Part shown: piece by piece, positions 25,901-41,622 of the stretch
How the letters are laid out: each line of letters begins with the position of its first letter
Position numbering within the stretch: the stretch's first letter is position 1
Source of the DNA: Amia ocellicauda
Lineage: Eukaryota > Chordata > Actinopteri > Amiiformes > Amiidae
Direction of reading: 5' to 3'
Assembly: GCF_036373705.1 (NCBI RefSeq)
Contig: NC_089855.1
Coordinates: forward strand, 11,179,219 to 11,243,218
DNA length: 64,000 nt
Notes under the pieces: model-generated
Database searches by the model: none
Seen by the model: only the letters and a program-made list of their open reading frames with translations
Told to the model about the DNA's origin: nothing
Made by a program: the position numbers and the translations under genes

Positions 25901-27301
25901 AAAGTGGTCCAAGGAAGGAAAAGCGGTGAACCGGCAACAGGGTCATGGTCGGCCAAGACTCATTGATGCACGTGGGGCTGGCCTGTGTGGTCTGATCCAA
26001 CAGACCAGTCAGGGTGCCCATGCTGACCCCTGTCCACTGCCGAAAGCACCTACAATGGGCACGTGAGCATCAGAACTGGACCACAGAGCAATGGAGGAAG
26101 GTGGCCTGGTCTGATGAATCATGAGTTCAAGGTGTTGACTTGGCCTCCAGATCCAGATCCAGATCCCCAGATCTCAATCCAATCGAGCATCTGTGGGATG
26201 TGCTGGACAAACAAGTCCGATCCATGGAGGCCCCACCTCGCAACTTACAGGACTTAAAGGATCTGCTGCTAACGTCTTGGTGCCAGATACCATAGCACAC
26301 CTTCAGAGGTCTAGTGGAGTCCATGCCTCGACGGGTCAGGGCTGTTTTGGCAGCAAAAGGGGGACCTACACAATATTGGGCAGGTGGTCATAATGTTATG
26401 GCTGATCGGTGTATTCACAGTATTGAATAGTTTATCCACTTTCAGTTCACTGTAACTGAAGTCTAAATAGTTACTGTTAACTTAATTACTCAATCCACAA
26501 TTGAAGGCAACTGAAGGCATTTATAAGGAGAATTTGTATTACAGGCCATGTAATCCTCTCAAATAAGCTGCTGTCACTTTATAAAGCATTCGAAAACATT
26601 GTAGTAGTGATTGCAAATAACTTTCAATGTACACTAAACAATTTGTTAATCAGTCAAAAGTAACTGCCATGGTTGAGGTGGCTGACTGCAAAGGTAGTTA
26701 AATAAAGGTAGTTGAAACAAATACCACTTTAAATAAAAATGGTAAAGTAATTTTTATCATAAAGGCTGGCTGCATAAGCATGACTGAGTTGTGAACACCA
26801 TCACAGCAGTAAGTGTTGGAAACCCATTTTATTTTTGGTTCCCCATTATATTTTGGTTCCCATTTTATTTTTGGTTCTGCAGGCAGCAACGCAGAATCGG
26901 AGATAGACTATCCTTCTGCCAGACCCACCGCGCTGCCGAGAAGGGTGCAGCCGGGCAGGACATTGTCCCATGCAGGTGCCATGATGCCGCTCCGAAGACT
27001 GGACACTTTGACGGAGGCGGCTGACTACAGCTCGTCATCACAAGTGGAAGTTATAAATGAGGGAGGAAGTCGGAGGAACAAGGGTGCCTACAGACAGGGG
27101 TCAAGCGTGAGTGATTCTATGGTGCATGTGCCAAGATGGCGGTTCGGCCCTCCTGCAGACAGAGCCTCCAATGCCAATGAAGACCAGGAAGAAGAGGACC
27201 CTCGGCCTCCAGCAGGCTGGACACCAGAGCCTCACAGCCGTCGGGACAGAGGGGCCGACAACCCCTTGCTGAGAAGACCCAGGGACCCTTACAATCATTG
27301 A
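13324..27301 (+). CDS. slc9a2: Sodium/hydrogen exchanger 2 (NHE2), 12 exons, complete
   Basis: Electroneutral Na+/H+ exchanger of the plasma membrane. The coding exons are 13324-13588, 16529-16992, 19819-20069, 20321-20538, 22010-22209, 22803-22892, 23137-23207, 23731-23895, 24006-24102, 24551-24667, 25204-25291 and 26883-27301. All introns are GT-AG with matching phases. The total is 814 residues, close to the 812 recalled for human NHE2. A hydrophobic N-terminal segment (about 10-28) is followed by the transport domain. [10 protein letters not shown] holds the ion-binding Asp210. FGECLFND has Glu234 and Asp239, with Cys235 and Phe237 where Ser and Leu are usual. AYGGLRGA has Arg430. The C-terminal regulatory region is basic and includes KSSI-like and [11 protein letters not shown] segments. 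Exon 12 encodes a Pro/Arg-rich, poorly conserved tail. SLC9A4 is the closest alternative; the C-terminal exons and the neighbours favour SLC9A2. The start is the first ATG before the hydrophobic segment. Confidence 0.9.
13877..13947 (+). repeat. (ATT)n/(AAT)n microsatellite in slc9a2 intron 1
   Basis: ATT units switch to AAT units at about 13900, making a self-complementary tract that could form a hairpin. Confidence 0.85.
14005..14127 (-). mobile_element. CR1 LINE 3' end, minus strand (intron 1)
   Basis: The reverse complement matches the 3' end of the CR1 at about 8340-8420: the GGTGTCCATTAATTGGATC side, the GAGAGGAGGCCATTCG core and CTTTCTTATG. It is a solo 3' fragment typical of truncated LINE insertion. 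Confidence 0.75.
14407..16050 (-). mobile_element. L1/Tx1-type LINE fragment (intron 1)
   Basis: The minus strand at 15958-15638 encodes the C-terminal part of an L1-like ORF2 protein. Recognisable parts are [25 protein letters not shown] and W-containing ends typical of this region. The AT-rich remainder, down to about 14407, is probably the element's 3' part or flanking sequence. The left boundary is uncertain. Confidence 0.55.
14719..14749. repeat. Alternating purine-pyrimidine tract (TG)n(CG)n
   Basis: GTTATGTGTGTGTGTGTGCG continuing CGCACGCATG is alternating purine/pyrimidine over about 27 nt, a sequence prone to left-handed DNA. Confidence 0.7.
17150..17735. mobile_element. Degenerate DNA-transposon remnant (slc9a2 intron 2)
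   Basis: Recognisable words include CCACCATGCTTCACAGTTGG, GCAGGTTTTCCTAAAGGATT, CAAGCTTCCCCATAACATGA and TGCACCTGAGCTTATTTAGG. Together they match an old fish interspersed repeat I know by sight but cannot name with certainty. There is no coding capacity left. Confidence 0.4.
17736..19818 (+). other. Rest of slc9a2 intron 2
   Basis: AT-rich intronic DNA with no exon or clear repeat. A perfect 14-bp palindrome GTACTAGCTAGTAC occurs at about 18354-18367. The open frame at 19205-19426 has no recognisable content. Confidence 0.5.
20895..21031 (+). repeat. Segment duplicated in slc9a2 intron 11 (source copy in intron 4)
   Basis: These 137 nt directly precede Tc1 family-B copy A. They recur, nearly identical, at 25485-25621 inside the composite element of intron 11. 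The offset is exactly 4590 for both the flank and the element start. Confidence 0.85.
21032..21805 (+). mobile_element. Tc1-like transposon family B, copy A (internally deleted)
   Basis: The ends are CACCGATCAGCCATTACATT and its complement, flanked by TA at 21030-21031 and 21806-21807. A transposase N terminus is readable from 21180 ([16 protein letters not shown], helix-turn-helix). The catalytic middle is missing: the text jumps from the WSDES region (about 21530) to [20 protein letters not shown] sequence (about 21540). The remaining frames are shifted, so it is non-autonomous. Confidence 0.9.
25445..26411 (+). mobile_element. Composite Tc1 family-B element with captured slc9a2 intron DNA (intron 11)
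   Basis: An outer 5' end (25445-25486, first 42 nt of the element) is followed by the 137-nt segment copied from intron 4 (25485-25621). A full internally deleted element (25622-26411) follows. TA flanks lie at 25443-25444 and 26412-26413. The inner element has the same deletion junction as copy A, plus a CCAGAT expansion near 26145-26165. Its broken transposase starts at about 25761. Confidence 0.85.
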
Positions 27302-27797
27302 GTGCACAGTCCTGTTGCCAGCCTTTGGAAGCTGCTCTCTCTGACCTCTGACTGGGTCTGTTCACAAAATCTCCGCCACGCAGATGGGAAGCAACAGATT
27401 TGACTTAGTTTTGAAGATGAACATTCTGTAACGTATATATTTGCAAGAAAGATTTCAGATTGCTACGTTTGGTTGAATTGCAGAGTTCTTAGCGCTTTTG
27501 AAATATTGTAAAGTTAATTTTGTTGAACGCAACATTAACATTCAAAATCTCTGCAGGTACTCCAATTAAAATCCAAACCACTTTGCATATTCCTCTTGAA
27601 CCATGAGCTAGACGGAAAAATGGACCTGAGACAACACTGCATATGAGCTGGAAATAGAAGCTGATTTTCAACTGAGATGCTTCAAAGTGCTTAAAGAAGA
27701 AGAGCTCTTTTAGGTTTAGGATAGTTCATGTAGTTTTATCCTTTACTGTTGAAGGGGTTTTGTCTTTTTTCTCATTGTTATATATATTTGTGAATGC

Positions 27798-27847
<50 letters not shown>

Positions 27848-29975
27848 CTAAGAATAAAAAGTGAATATTGTGTATACCCATAGAAAGCAGTATTTATCAT
27901 TCGACAACTTTACATATGTTCTTTGAGTTGCAAGTTTATATTTAAATTATTACCCAGTAGCATTAGTCCTATTCTATGCAATGTTTCTCTTTTGGGAAAA
28001 ACAAATAGGAATCAGATTACCCAGACCATGTTGCTAACACTTTATTATTGGCTGTTTGAAGACAGGGAGAAGAGTCCATAGCTGCCTTTGATTCTTGTAT
28101 AATACATAGATGTACGAACACAGACCAACACAAGAAGTATATTTGAACAGAAAATAATGAGAACAATCCAATGTCAGAGTTTAAAATAGACACAGATGGA
28201 ATTGTTTTTCATGTACTTATGAATTGCACTGGTCCTTTGTATTGCAAAAACATATTTTCGATGTAAATACATTTAACAGCCGATCAATAGTTAATAGATT
28301 TCTTCATGATGCCATAACCATCTAATATTAGGGCATATATTGATGACTATATGGAAATGGTATCAATAGACAAAATGCGTAGTAAATAAAACCTTAATTG
28401 AATTATATCAGTGACAGGATTGTAGAGAGGAGAGTTAAGTGTAATCTGGACATGATTTCAAAATATTTTTCCTCCCCTCTCATCAATTGCTAAAATGCAT
28501 GCTCTTAATGGAGGGACATTTTAAAAATAACACTTGTCCTTTCTTTTACCCCAGTTTTTGATATCTTAAATGGTAGCAGGAAATGTGGAATTTAAACATA
28601 CACAAAACCTCCTTCCCTTCCTCCACTGAGGATTCAACTGAATGTGATCCGGTGTCAAATTATAGAACTAAAAAAATAGTTCTGGTGTCACAATGGCAAA
28701 TCAAATAATTGGGAACTCAAAATAAACAGATTGATGGCTTTCTGTACCATGACATGCATGCATTGAAACATCCATCAGATTAATTCATGTACTGGTTAAT
28801 GCTCTGACACTGCCCTGGTTTAAACTCAGCAACATACTGTGTTTTCTTGTTCAGGGAGATTTCAATATCTTTAAAAGAGAGATGTACTGAAGATTGGTGC
28901 ATACTCATTATTTGCTTTCAAAGCTTTTGCTGCAGAGCTTGAATCCCTTAATAAAATAGCATCCCTCCTGGCATGTATATAATACTATTAGTTTTAAAAG
29001 AGGGCGATTTGTCTGTTAATGTTTAAGGAAAAGTAAAAGGACTTTGCATTTTGGATGGACTGCACCCTTTGTAAGCAAATAGTCATGCAAATAAAGAAAT
29101 GCATTGTGCTTACCAGCTCTGCTAGGAAAATCAAGATACCCAGAAACTCCTGAATAGCACATATTGATAATTGGACATCAGTTTGTCTTATCACTTATGA
29201 AGTGTGGCAAGTTATTTTTATTGCTTGCAATTACATATATAACTTACTTAAGTTAGAGTCTTTCCCCATTCCAAATGAGTGTGTAAACTGGTAATGTACA
29301 ATTCAGGAGCTTTTGCCGAACCCTAGTAAGACTTCGACGGATGGAGTGTAATAATAGATTTAGATTTGACTGGAACTTGCTTGGCTGAGGGAATGATTGG
29401 CAGGCCATAGGGAAAAGGCATCGGAAATCCCCCCACAGTGTGAAATCGACAGTTTGCTGCAAAGGTGCTGTTTGGGGAGGATGGAGGGATACGAAGCAAT
29501 GCAAGCTGGGAAAGTAGGCTTTGAGCCTGTTTTTATATGTGCTGTGGGCATGATTAGAGTCTGACTCCTCACCCGAAATGTAGTTTAAAAGTCCAACAGG
29601 CATATCCCACGGGTGCAGAACAATGGTTCCAGAGTTTTAGTCCTGCAGGCATTAAACATAGAGATCTCAACCAAATGCATAATGTTAAATAGTAAATAAT
29701 GAGAGACTCTCAAAGATTAGTGCTTTGCATAAACTGCCTCAGTATAAGATCTGTAATCACATCTTCAGTGGACAACCTTAACACTATGAACAAAAAAAAG
29801 TGTGTTTTACTCCTCAAAAACAAAATGCTTATGCTCAGTGTGATGTATGATTTTTTCTCATGATGTGTACTATTGTTTGACCATATTTAAGAATTGCTGT
29901 TAAAACAAGAAAAATGACCTTGCTTGTTAACCTGGATACTTCCTTACAGTTTTATACATTTGTCAAATAAAGAAT
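27302..29975 (+). other. slc9a2 3' UTR / flank
   Basis: Non-coding DNA after the slc9a2 stop, with a (TAA)n tract at about 27801-27850. Candidate polyadenylation signals AATAAA lie at 28385-28390 and 29966-29971; which one is used cannot be told from sequence. The minus-strand ORF at 29253-29603 has no domain. Confidence 0.4.
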
Positions 29976-31943
29976 ATACTTTTTGTAATAAACAAAAATA
30001 GTTCACTACAATCTTATTACACTGGATAAGGAAAATATGATATCTAATACAATTATGCCTCATCTAAATCTGTATCCACAAATGTTTATGATAAAGTTGG
30101 TAGAAATATTTTGGGAGATGGAAACCTTCCCAACACATTTTTTACTTTAGACAGTTTGACTTAATCTGAAACCAGGTTTTAAGAATTATATATATTTTTG
30201 CCTGGAAACAACCATAGGAAACCTGTTTTGCAATACACTAGAGACTTTGTCTTCTAATGATTGTGCTCAATTTCACTGATTACATCCACATGAAATAAAT
30301 GTCTGTTATAGACATAGATAGGAAAAAGCAATATCCATATGCATTATGCTATAAACACAGTATATTATTGTGTAAGCATTTCAATGTAGATTTACCCACA
30401 ATGTTTTACTGCCACCTAGTGGCATGGCTTTCACTTGAAGGACTTTCAACAGGTGGGTGAGGCTCATTTAGTATAAAGTTTTATTAGCTCACATTTCTCC
30501 ACCTATGAAAGCTAGCTAGCAAGCATTCCTTATTATTGGTCTCTTTGGAGAGAGATCCTGCTTAAAACATAAGTGGTTTATTTTTTGTTTTAATGTATTT
30601 ATCTACATTTACAAATTACTGCAAATGAGCTCCAGCTGATGTGAATTAACTAAGGAAATCACCAAACAGGATCTCTCAAGACACACTCTGAGCTGTCCTG
30701 AGTCACTGATAACAGCAGCGGCTTGTGCTTTTGTGTTTGGATGGGCGTGTGTCTGGTGTCATGGCCACAGCAAATATTCAGCACCGCGCTGAAAGAGTGT
30801 CCCATGACCTGTTATAAGTAAGTTTTGTTGTAGTTTAGCTTCCAATTGTGATAGGAGGCTAGTATATTTAAGAAACAAAATTATACTAATGTAAGTGGAG
30901 AGAAATGTACACACATAAATTGGTATTACAATAAAGATGTTTAAGGTAATTGTATGTAAGCTTATTACAATGCAAATATCAAGCCCGGAGCAACTCTGAA
31001 AATGAATGTAAAGTTCTCTAAAGAGGGGGTTTGTACAGCCCCATGACACAGGGCTATAATGGGGCATAAGGTACAAAACCAAACAAACAAAAACAACTGG
31101 AATAAAATTGTTAACAGGAACAAAGCAGGTTAGCAGCTGTTGAAGAATATCACTAATAAGTGCTTTTGTTAAGTTATATTAATACATACAAACAACATCT
31201 TGGGCAAGATGAAGCTAGTGACACAACAACTAACATATTAATAAATTACACATCATCCATACAATGCTTTGTTTTAGTTAACTGAGTCCAGCCTAGTGAT
31301 ATGCACATATTGTATATCTCCCATTTTAAAAATACTTTATTTTCTTTATTATTTATGATATTCCAGGCAGGATCCCATAACAAGAATCAATGTTTATATT
31401 TTTATTTGAAGATTTTTGTTCTCATTTTCTGATTATTTCTTTATTACATAAAGAAAAACAGTTTGACACAGTTCCTGCTTACAAGACTCCCCTGTTATAA
31501 GAGCAGTCTCCTTCCAAACAGACATGTTAAACTCAGGCAGGATATAGTGTTAAGTGCTACCCATGCCTATTTGATCATACATGGGAGTGGTTAACTGGGA
31601 CTACTGAGACTAGTTTGAACCCTAAAGTTTGAGGAAACACATACTGTATTGCTTAGTGCAATTTGTTTAAATGGGTACCTGGGTATAGATTGAAAGTTAA
31701 TTTAAATACCATGTTGTAATGCAGTGCACAGTTATTTAGTAAAAAACCTGAAACTATTGCCAGGGATTTGATATGTTTAGATATGCAAAACAAATTTCCA
31801 TTGACAATCCATTGGATATCCAGACAAAATTATTAAAATGAAGTTGTCATTGATGCTACTTATTTATGAAAAATAAAATGAGTATTTAAATATAGCAAAA
31901 TATGTCAAATAAATATGCATGTGGCTTAACATGTTTGTATATA
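29976..31943. other. Intergenic between the slc9a2 and mfsd9 3' ends
   Basis: AT-rich, with no gene or clear repeat apart from the CTCF-like site listed separately. The genes on the two sides are convergent, so no promoter is expected here. Confidence 0.4.
30409..30422 (-). promoter_or_regulatory. CTCF-like motif
   Basis: The minus strand reads CCACTAGGTGGCAG, a full match to the CTCF core consensus as I recall it. It lies in the intergenic region after slc9a2. A 14-bp match has modest chance value in 64 kb, so occupancy is unproven. Confidence 0.4.
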
Positions 31944-32172
31944 CAGCTCTGGAAAAAATTTAGACCACTGCAAAATTATCAATTTCTCTGGTTTTACTAT
32001 TTATAGGTATGTGTTTGGATAAAATTAACATTTTGGTTTTATTCTATAAACTACTGACAACATTTCTCCCAAATTCCAAATAAAAATATGAATGAATGGA
32101 ATGGCTGCCATACATGTAGAGATGCTGATTTAAGAAAAAATTGCAATGGTCTCTTATTTTTTCCCAGAGCTG
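31944..32172. mobile_element. Tc1-derived MITE, CAGCTCTGG ends (229 bp)
   Basis: The inverted ends CAGCTCTGGAAAAAATT and complement are flanked by TA at 31942-31943 and 32173-32174. There is no ORF inside. Confidence 0.75.
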
Positions 32173-32229
32173 TATTTATTTGAAAATGTAGATATTAGTT
32201 TACATTAAAAAAAAAAAAAAAAAAAAAAA

Positions 32230-32265
<36 letters not shown>

Positions 32266-33453
32266 TAACTTTGCAAATATATTAATAAATATTCCCAAAT
32301 GTATTTCAGCTTGTATGTACAGTTATAGTCCACAATATCCACAACCTTCTTTTAAAATAAATTGTATTAATTGATTAATAATAATTATAATAATAATAAT
32401 AATTTTTAGACTATTCATTTGTTGGAAACTTTTTCAGCCTAGAGAAAAGTAAAACACATCTTACTGGCACTCCATGCTTACTGGGGATTCAGGATTATAA
32501 TTAAGCTTTCATTACAGTCAATACTATATTCAAATATTTCATTTCCGCAAAGTTATGTATATATTTTAAAATAAATGTAATATAAATCTATTCATGACAT
32601 TCATGGCAATACTATTAAGTACTAATACATTACTAATTTCTATCTAACTAACTATCATTGACCCAAGTCTTGTAACAATAGACTTGCAGGAGATTTCATT
32701 GTTGTCAATATTGATATCCAAATATATGCCTACAATTATATAACTAAATTAAGTTTGAGTAATCTCTATTAAACAGTAACCCTGCAGTAGACATTAAAGG
32801 AATCCCCATCACTCTAGAACATAAATTAAACAATTATTAATTTCATTATATAAAGGTTAAAATCACATTCTTAATACTGGTCACATTTGCATTTAACTTT
32901 CAGGGTTTTTTGTGCAAGGATAGGTTTAGATGGCACTTTCTGTGGAGTTACTACAATTAGTTTTGCTCTACATCATACTGGTCGATCTCAAAGCATTGCA
33001 AAGTAATATTTAATATAACGGAGAGCCATAAGGAGAACTGTGCTGAACTGCAGAAATCTTTGCTATAATAAGAGAATCAAAGATCTTTGAAAGCAGTCGT
33101 GGGCAGAACTTTGAAAAAGAAGGTAAACGAACTTAAGATCACGCTGAAACTTGGATTCAGCAGGCAGTGTTGACTAATAAATCACCAAATCCAAGACAGC
33201 AACAACTGCTTCATTTTGTGTCGGTTATTTGATAACTACATGAAAAAAATTTTTTGAAGAGGGTGAACTTTATAAAGAAGCTTTTCTTGAAGCTGTGGAT
33301 GTGCTGTTAACGACAGTTTTAAAAACAAATCAGAAACAATGTCTGCGATCTGCTAGTACCACGGGACATCTGCTCTCACTGAACTTCAGCAAACTGGTTG
33401 ATGATATGTAATGCTAAGCCTCTTACCAATGGTAAGTTAAGTTTATATATATA
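32173..33453. other. Intergenic; poly-A/(ATA)n tract and AT-rich DNA
   Basis: A long poly-A run leads into (ATA)n at about 32204-32262, and (AAT)n follows at about 32377-32402. The rest is AT-rich with no gene, except the short ORF remnant at 33256-33411 listed separately. Confidence 0.5.
33256..33411 (+). pseudogene. Unassigned degenerate coding fragment (52 codons)
   Basis: The frame reads EEGELYKEAFLEAVDVLL and ends LSLNFSKLVDDM then TAA. The composition looks protein-like, resembling the alpha-helical region of hAT-type transposase-derived proteins. I found no start codon and no other exons. It could be chance. Confidence 0.25.
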
Positions 33454-33455
33454 TA

Positions 33456-33530
33456 CAGCTCTGGAAAAAAATAAGAGACTTAACATTGATTTCTGAACTT
33501 GGAGTGGTCTCTTAATTTTTTCCAGAGCTG
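33456..33530. mobile_element. 75-bp mini Tc1-type element (CAGCTCTGG ends)
   Basis: About 25-bp inverted ends are flanked by TA at 33454-33455 and 33531-33532. They enclose a 27-bp core (33480-33506) that recurs in two other elements of the window. Confidence 0.8.
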
Positions 33531-33566
33531 TATATGTTTTGCAATCTACCTACAGGGTCTCATATA

Positions 33567-34787
33567 CACTCACCTAAAGGATTATTAGGAACACCTGTTC
33601 AATTTCTCATTAATGCAATTATCTAATCAACCAATCAAATGGCAGTTGCTTCAATGCATTTAGGGGTGTGGTCCTGGTCAAGACAATCTCCTGAACTCCA
33701 AACTGAATGTCTGAATGGGAAAGAAAGGTGATTTAAGCAATTTTGAGCGTGGCATGGTTGTTGGTGCCAGACGGGCCGGTCTGAGTATTTCACAATCTGC
33801 TCAGTTACTGGGATTTTCACGCACAACCATTTCTAGGGTTTACAAAGAATGGTGTGAAAAGGGAAAAACATCCAGTATGCGGCAGCCCTGTGGGCGAAAA
33901 TGCCTTGTTGATGCTAGAGGTCAGAGGAGAATGGGCCGACTGATTCAAGCTGATAGAAGAGCAACTTTGACTGAAATAACCACTCGTTACAACCGAGGTA
34001 TGCAGCAAAGCATTTGTGAAGCCACAACATGTACAACCTTGAGGCGGATGGGCTACAACAGCAGAAGACCCCACCAGGTACCACTCATCTCCACTACAAA
34101 TAGGAAAAAGAGGCTACAATTTGCACAAGCTCACCAAAATTGGACAGTTGAAGACTGGAAAAATGTTGCCTGGTCTGATGAGTCTCGATTTCTGTTGAGA
34201 CATTCAGATGGTAGAGTCAGAATTTGGTGTAAACAGAATGAGAACATGGATCCATCATGCCTTGTTACCACTGTGCAGGCTGGTGGTGGTGGTGTAATGG
34301 TGTGGGGGATGTTTTCTTGGCACACTTTAGGCCCCTTAGTGCCAATTGGGCATCGTTTAAATGCCACGGCCTACCTGAGCATTGTTTCTGACCATGTCCA
34401 TCCCTTTATGACCACCATGTACCCATCCTCTGATGGCTACTTCCAGCAGGATAATGCACCATGTCACAAAGGTCGAATCATTTCAAATTGGTTTCTTGAA
34501 CATGACAATGAGTTCACTGTACTAAACTGGCCCCCACAGTCACCAGATCTCAACCCAATAGAGCATCTTTAGGATGTGGTGGAACGGGAGCTTCGTGCCC
34601 TGGATGTGCATCCCACAAATCTCCATCAACTGCAAGATGCTATCCTATCAATATGGGCCAACATTTCTAAAGAATGCTTTCAGCACCTTGTTGAATCAAT
34701 GCCACGTAGAATGAAGGCAGTTCTGAAGGCGAAAGGGGGTCAAACACAGTATTAGTATGGTGTTCCTAATAATCCTTTAGGTGAGTG
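33567..34787 (+). mobile_element. Tc1/mariner transposon, copy 2 (nearly intact)
   Basis: Same family as the element at 4082, with CACTCACCTAAAGG ends and TA flanks at 33565-33566 and 34788-34789. It is 1221 bp long, and its transposase frame is open except for one stop codon. Confidence 0.95.
33715..34755 (+). pseudogene. Tc1-like DDE transposase with one nonsense codon
   Basis: The frame has about 346 codons, the usual Tc1 length. It contains a helix-turn-helix (residues about 1-60), then WSDESRF with the first catalytic Asp, FQQDNAPCH with the second, and [10 protein letters not shown] with the Glu 34 residues later. The codon after EHL is TAG (34570-34572), where copy 1 has TGG (Trp). 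Translation would stop just after the DDE Glu, losing about 60 C-terminal residues. Otherwise it is undamaged, which implies a recent insertion. Confidence 0.85.
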
Positions 34788-34789
34788 TA

Positions 34790-35364
34790 TATAAGCTCTA
34801 ATATATATACATACATACATATATTGGCTGATATATATTGTAGTGTCTCAGGCGGGTTCCCCCTCATCTAGAGCTACATGAGGTGTTAGAGAAAACAGGA
34901 TTATTCCTGTTGGGAACTAGTTCCTCTCACATATCGGCGTAGTAATACTCTATGCAACAGGAGTGCTATGGCACTTTGTACTAAGAGGGGTCCCTACTAA
35001 ATAAAGTCCCCATCATGCATTTATGTTATTGGTTGTGGTGGGTCATCATGTAGGGTGCACGTGTGGGGATAGGTGGACTAGTGGCACGATGGTTGGACCT
35101 GCACTGTAGTCACGCATTGGTGGGATATATATAGGGGGATTTGGCGGGGTATTGTTTAGTTGGTGCCCTAAAAGATTGGAGCTACCTCAGCGACCATTTT
35201 CCCTTTTACTTTGCTAAACTTCGTAGACTTAACAAACCCCCTATTTTTTCCTAATTATAGCCTGATTTGCATTATTGTTACAGTATATTAGAGCCTGTAG
35301 TTAGATTGCAAAAGTTTGGGTATACATAAAGTAGCTCCTCATCAGAAAAAAGTTGGGGACCCCT
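34790..35364. other. Intergenic, AT-rich, no gene seen
   Basis: AT-rich sequence containing a GTGGGATATATATAGGGGGAT-type stretch near 35120. I see no gene, splice site or repeat with clear ends. Confidence 0.4.
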
Positions 35365-36299
35365 TAGGGCTGTGCAATATGGCCAAAATACAATATCACT
35401 GTATTTTTCACATTTTTGACGGTATGGCGGTATTTTTTGACGGCCATTTTATACTGTTCGTAAAGCAAAAATAATAGGACACAACTGACATTGAATAACG
35501 TTTTCCTGTTCTGTGTCAGTTGTCTTGAAACCAAATCATGTCCACACTATCAACTACGCACCTTTCTTCAAGACAGATTCACTGGGGTCACTTTGCTGTG
35601 AAGTTTCACCCACACCACTCTCCTCCATCTCGTCTTCATTCATTGTGCATTGATCACGTTTGTTTGTTTATGTCAACACACAATACACATGGAATTTATT
35701 TTCGATATTTGGCAGCATTCATTCCAAAACAAGAGTCGTGCTGAGAAGCGCAGTTCTGCGCAGAGATTCAGAGATGTGCGTTACTGCAGTGTTTCTGCTT
35801 GATGCCACTAAGCCCCGCCCACAGAAATCTGCACAGAATCGCACAGCCCAGCGCAGCTCTGAGACGCTGCTGCGGGAGGCAAGCTGTCCGACAAACGATT
35901 ATGCAGAAATCAAGAGGGATGTGTTAAGCTGAATGAAAACTACTGCTGCCCACTTGTTAGCGGAGGGGGCTTCATTACACAATGAAGCCGTGAACAGCAT
36001 TGTCAAAACCATAGATATAGAATTCTAGATCGACACTTTAGCATTGCATCAATTATTTAAAAAAATATAATATAAATCTATGAGATACATTTCATGTCAG
36101 CCAGCGCAGCAAGTTGTGGGATACACGAACGAGATTTATTTGTAGCCGAATGCTATGACTGAATGACACGGTAATTAGTAAATTATTCAATTTAGCATAG
36201 AAAACTTTAAAATACCAATATGAAGGTATAGTAAATGTCCAAACCGATCTGTAAATGAATACTGGTATATAGTTTTTTATGGTATACCGCCCAGCCCTA
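35365..36299. mobile_element. hAT-like non-autonomous element (TAGGGCTG ends)
   Basis: It starts TAGGGCTGTGCAATAT and ends ATACCGCCCAGCCCTA. The flanks GGACCCCT and TGACCCCT form an 8-bp target duplication with one mismatch, as expected of hAT elements. The interior has GC-richer GCGCAGTTCTGCGCAG sequence but no long transposase frame. Confidence 0.6.
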
Positions 36300-36668
36300 T
36301 GACCCCTTTGAATACATGCAAATTCAATCTGAAAACAAAAGACTGAGCTCCCCTGTTTTCGTAAATGTTGGAATATATAAAGCTTTTGTTTGTTTGTTTA
36401 GAGACACCTCTTGATACCAGGGCAATATGTTTTTCACATTTATGAAGCTGATACACATTTCAATACCAGTAGGTGAGGTCATGACTTAAAATTTAGGATT
36501 TAAGTACAAATAACAGTGTAATGCTGGTGTTGATCATCTGGGTGAACACAATCGATGTCTCTCGAGAAGATCCTGTGAGCACGCCAAGATGAGCTGCACA
36601 GTTAAATCTGGAAGATACCGTTGACCAAACAGCAAAATGCCCAACCCTCAGCCACCTCCTTCCGGTTT

Positions 36669-41622
<4,954 letters not shown>

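Noticed and set aside
29253..29603. 116-codon minus-strand ORF
   Set aside because: No domain, no splice context, and it lies in slc9a2 3' flanking DNA.
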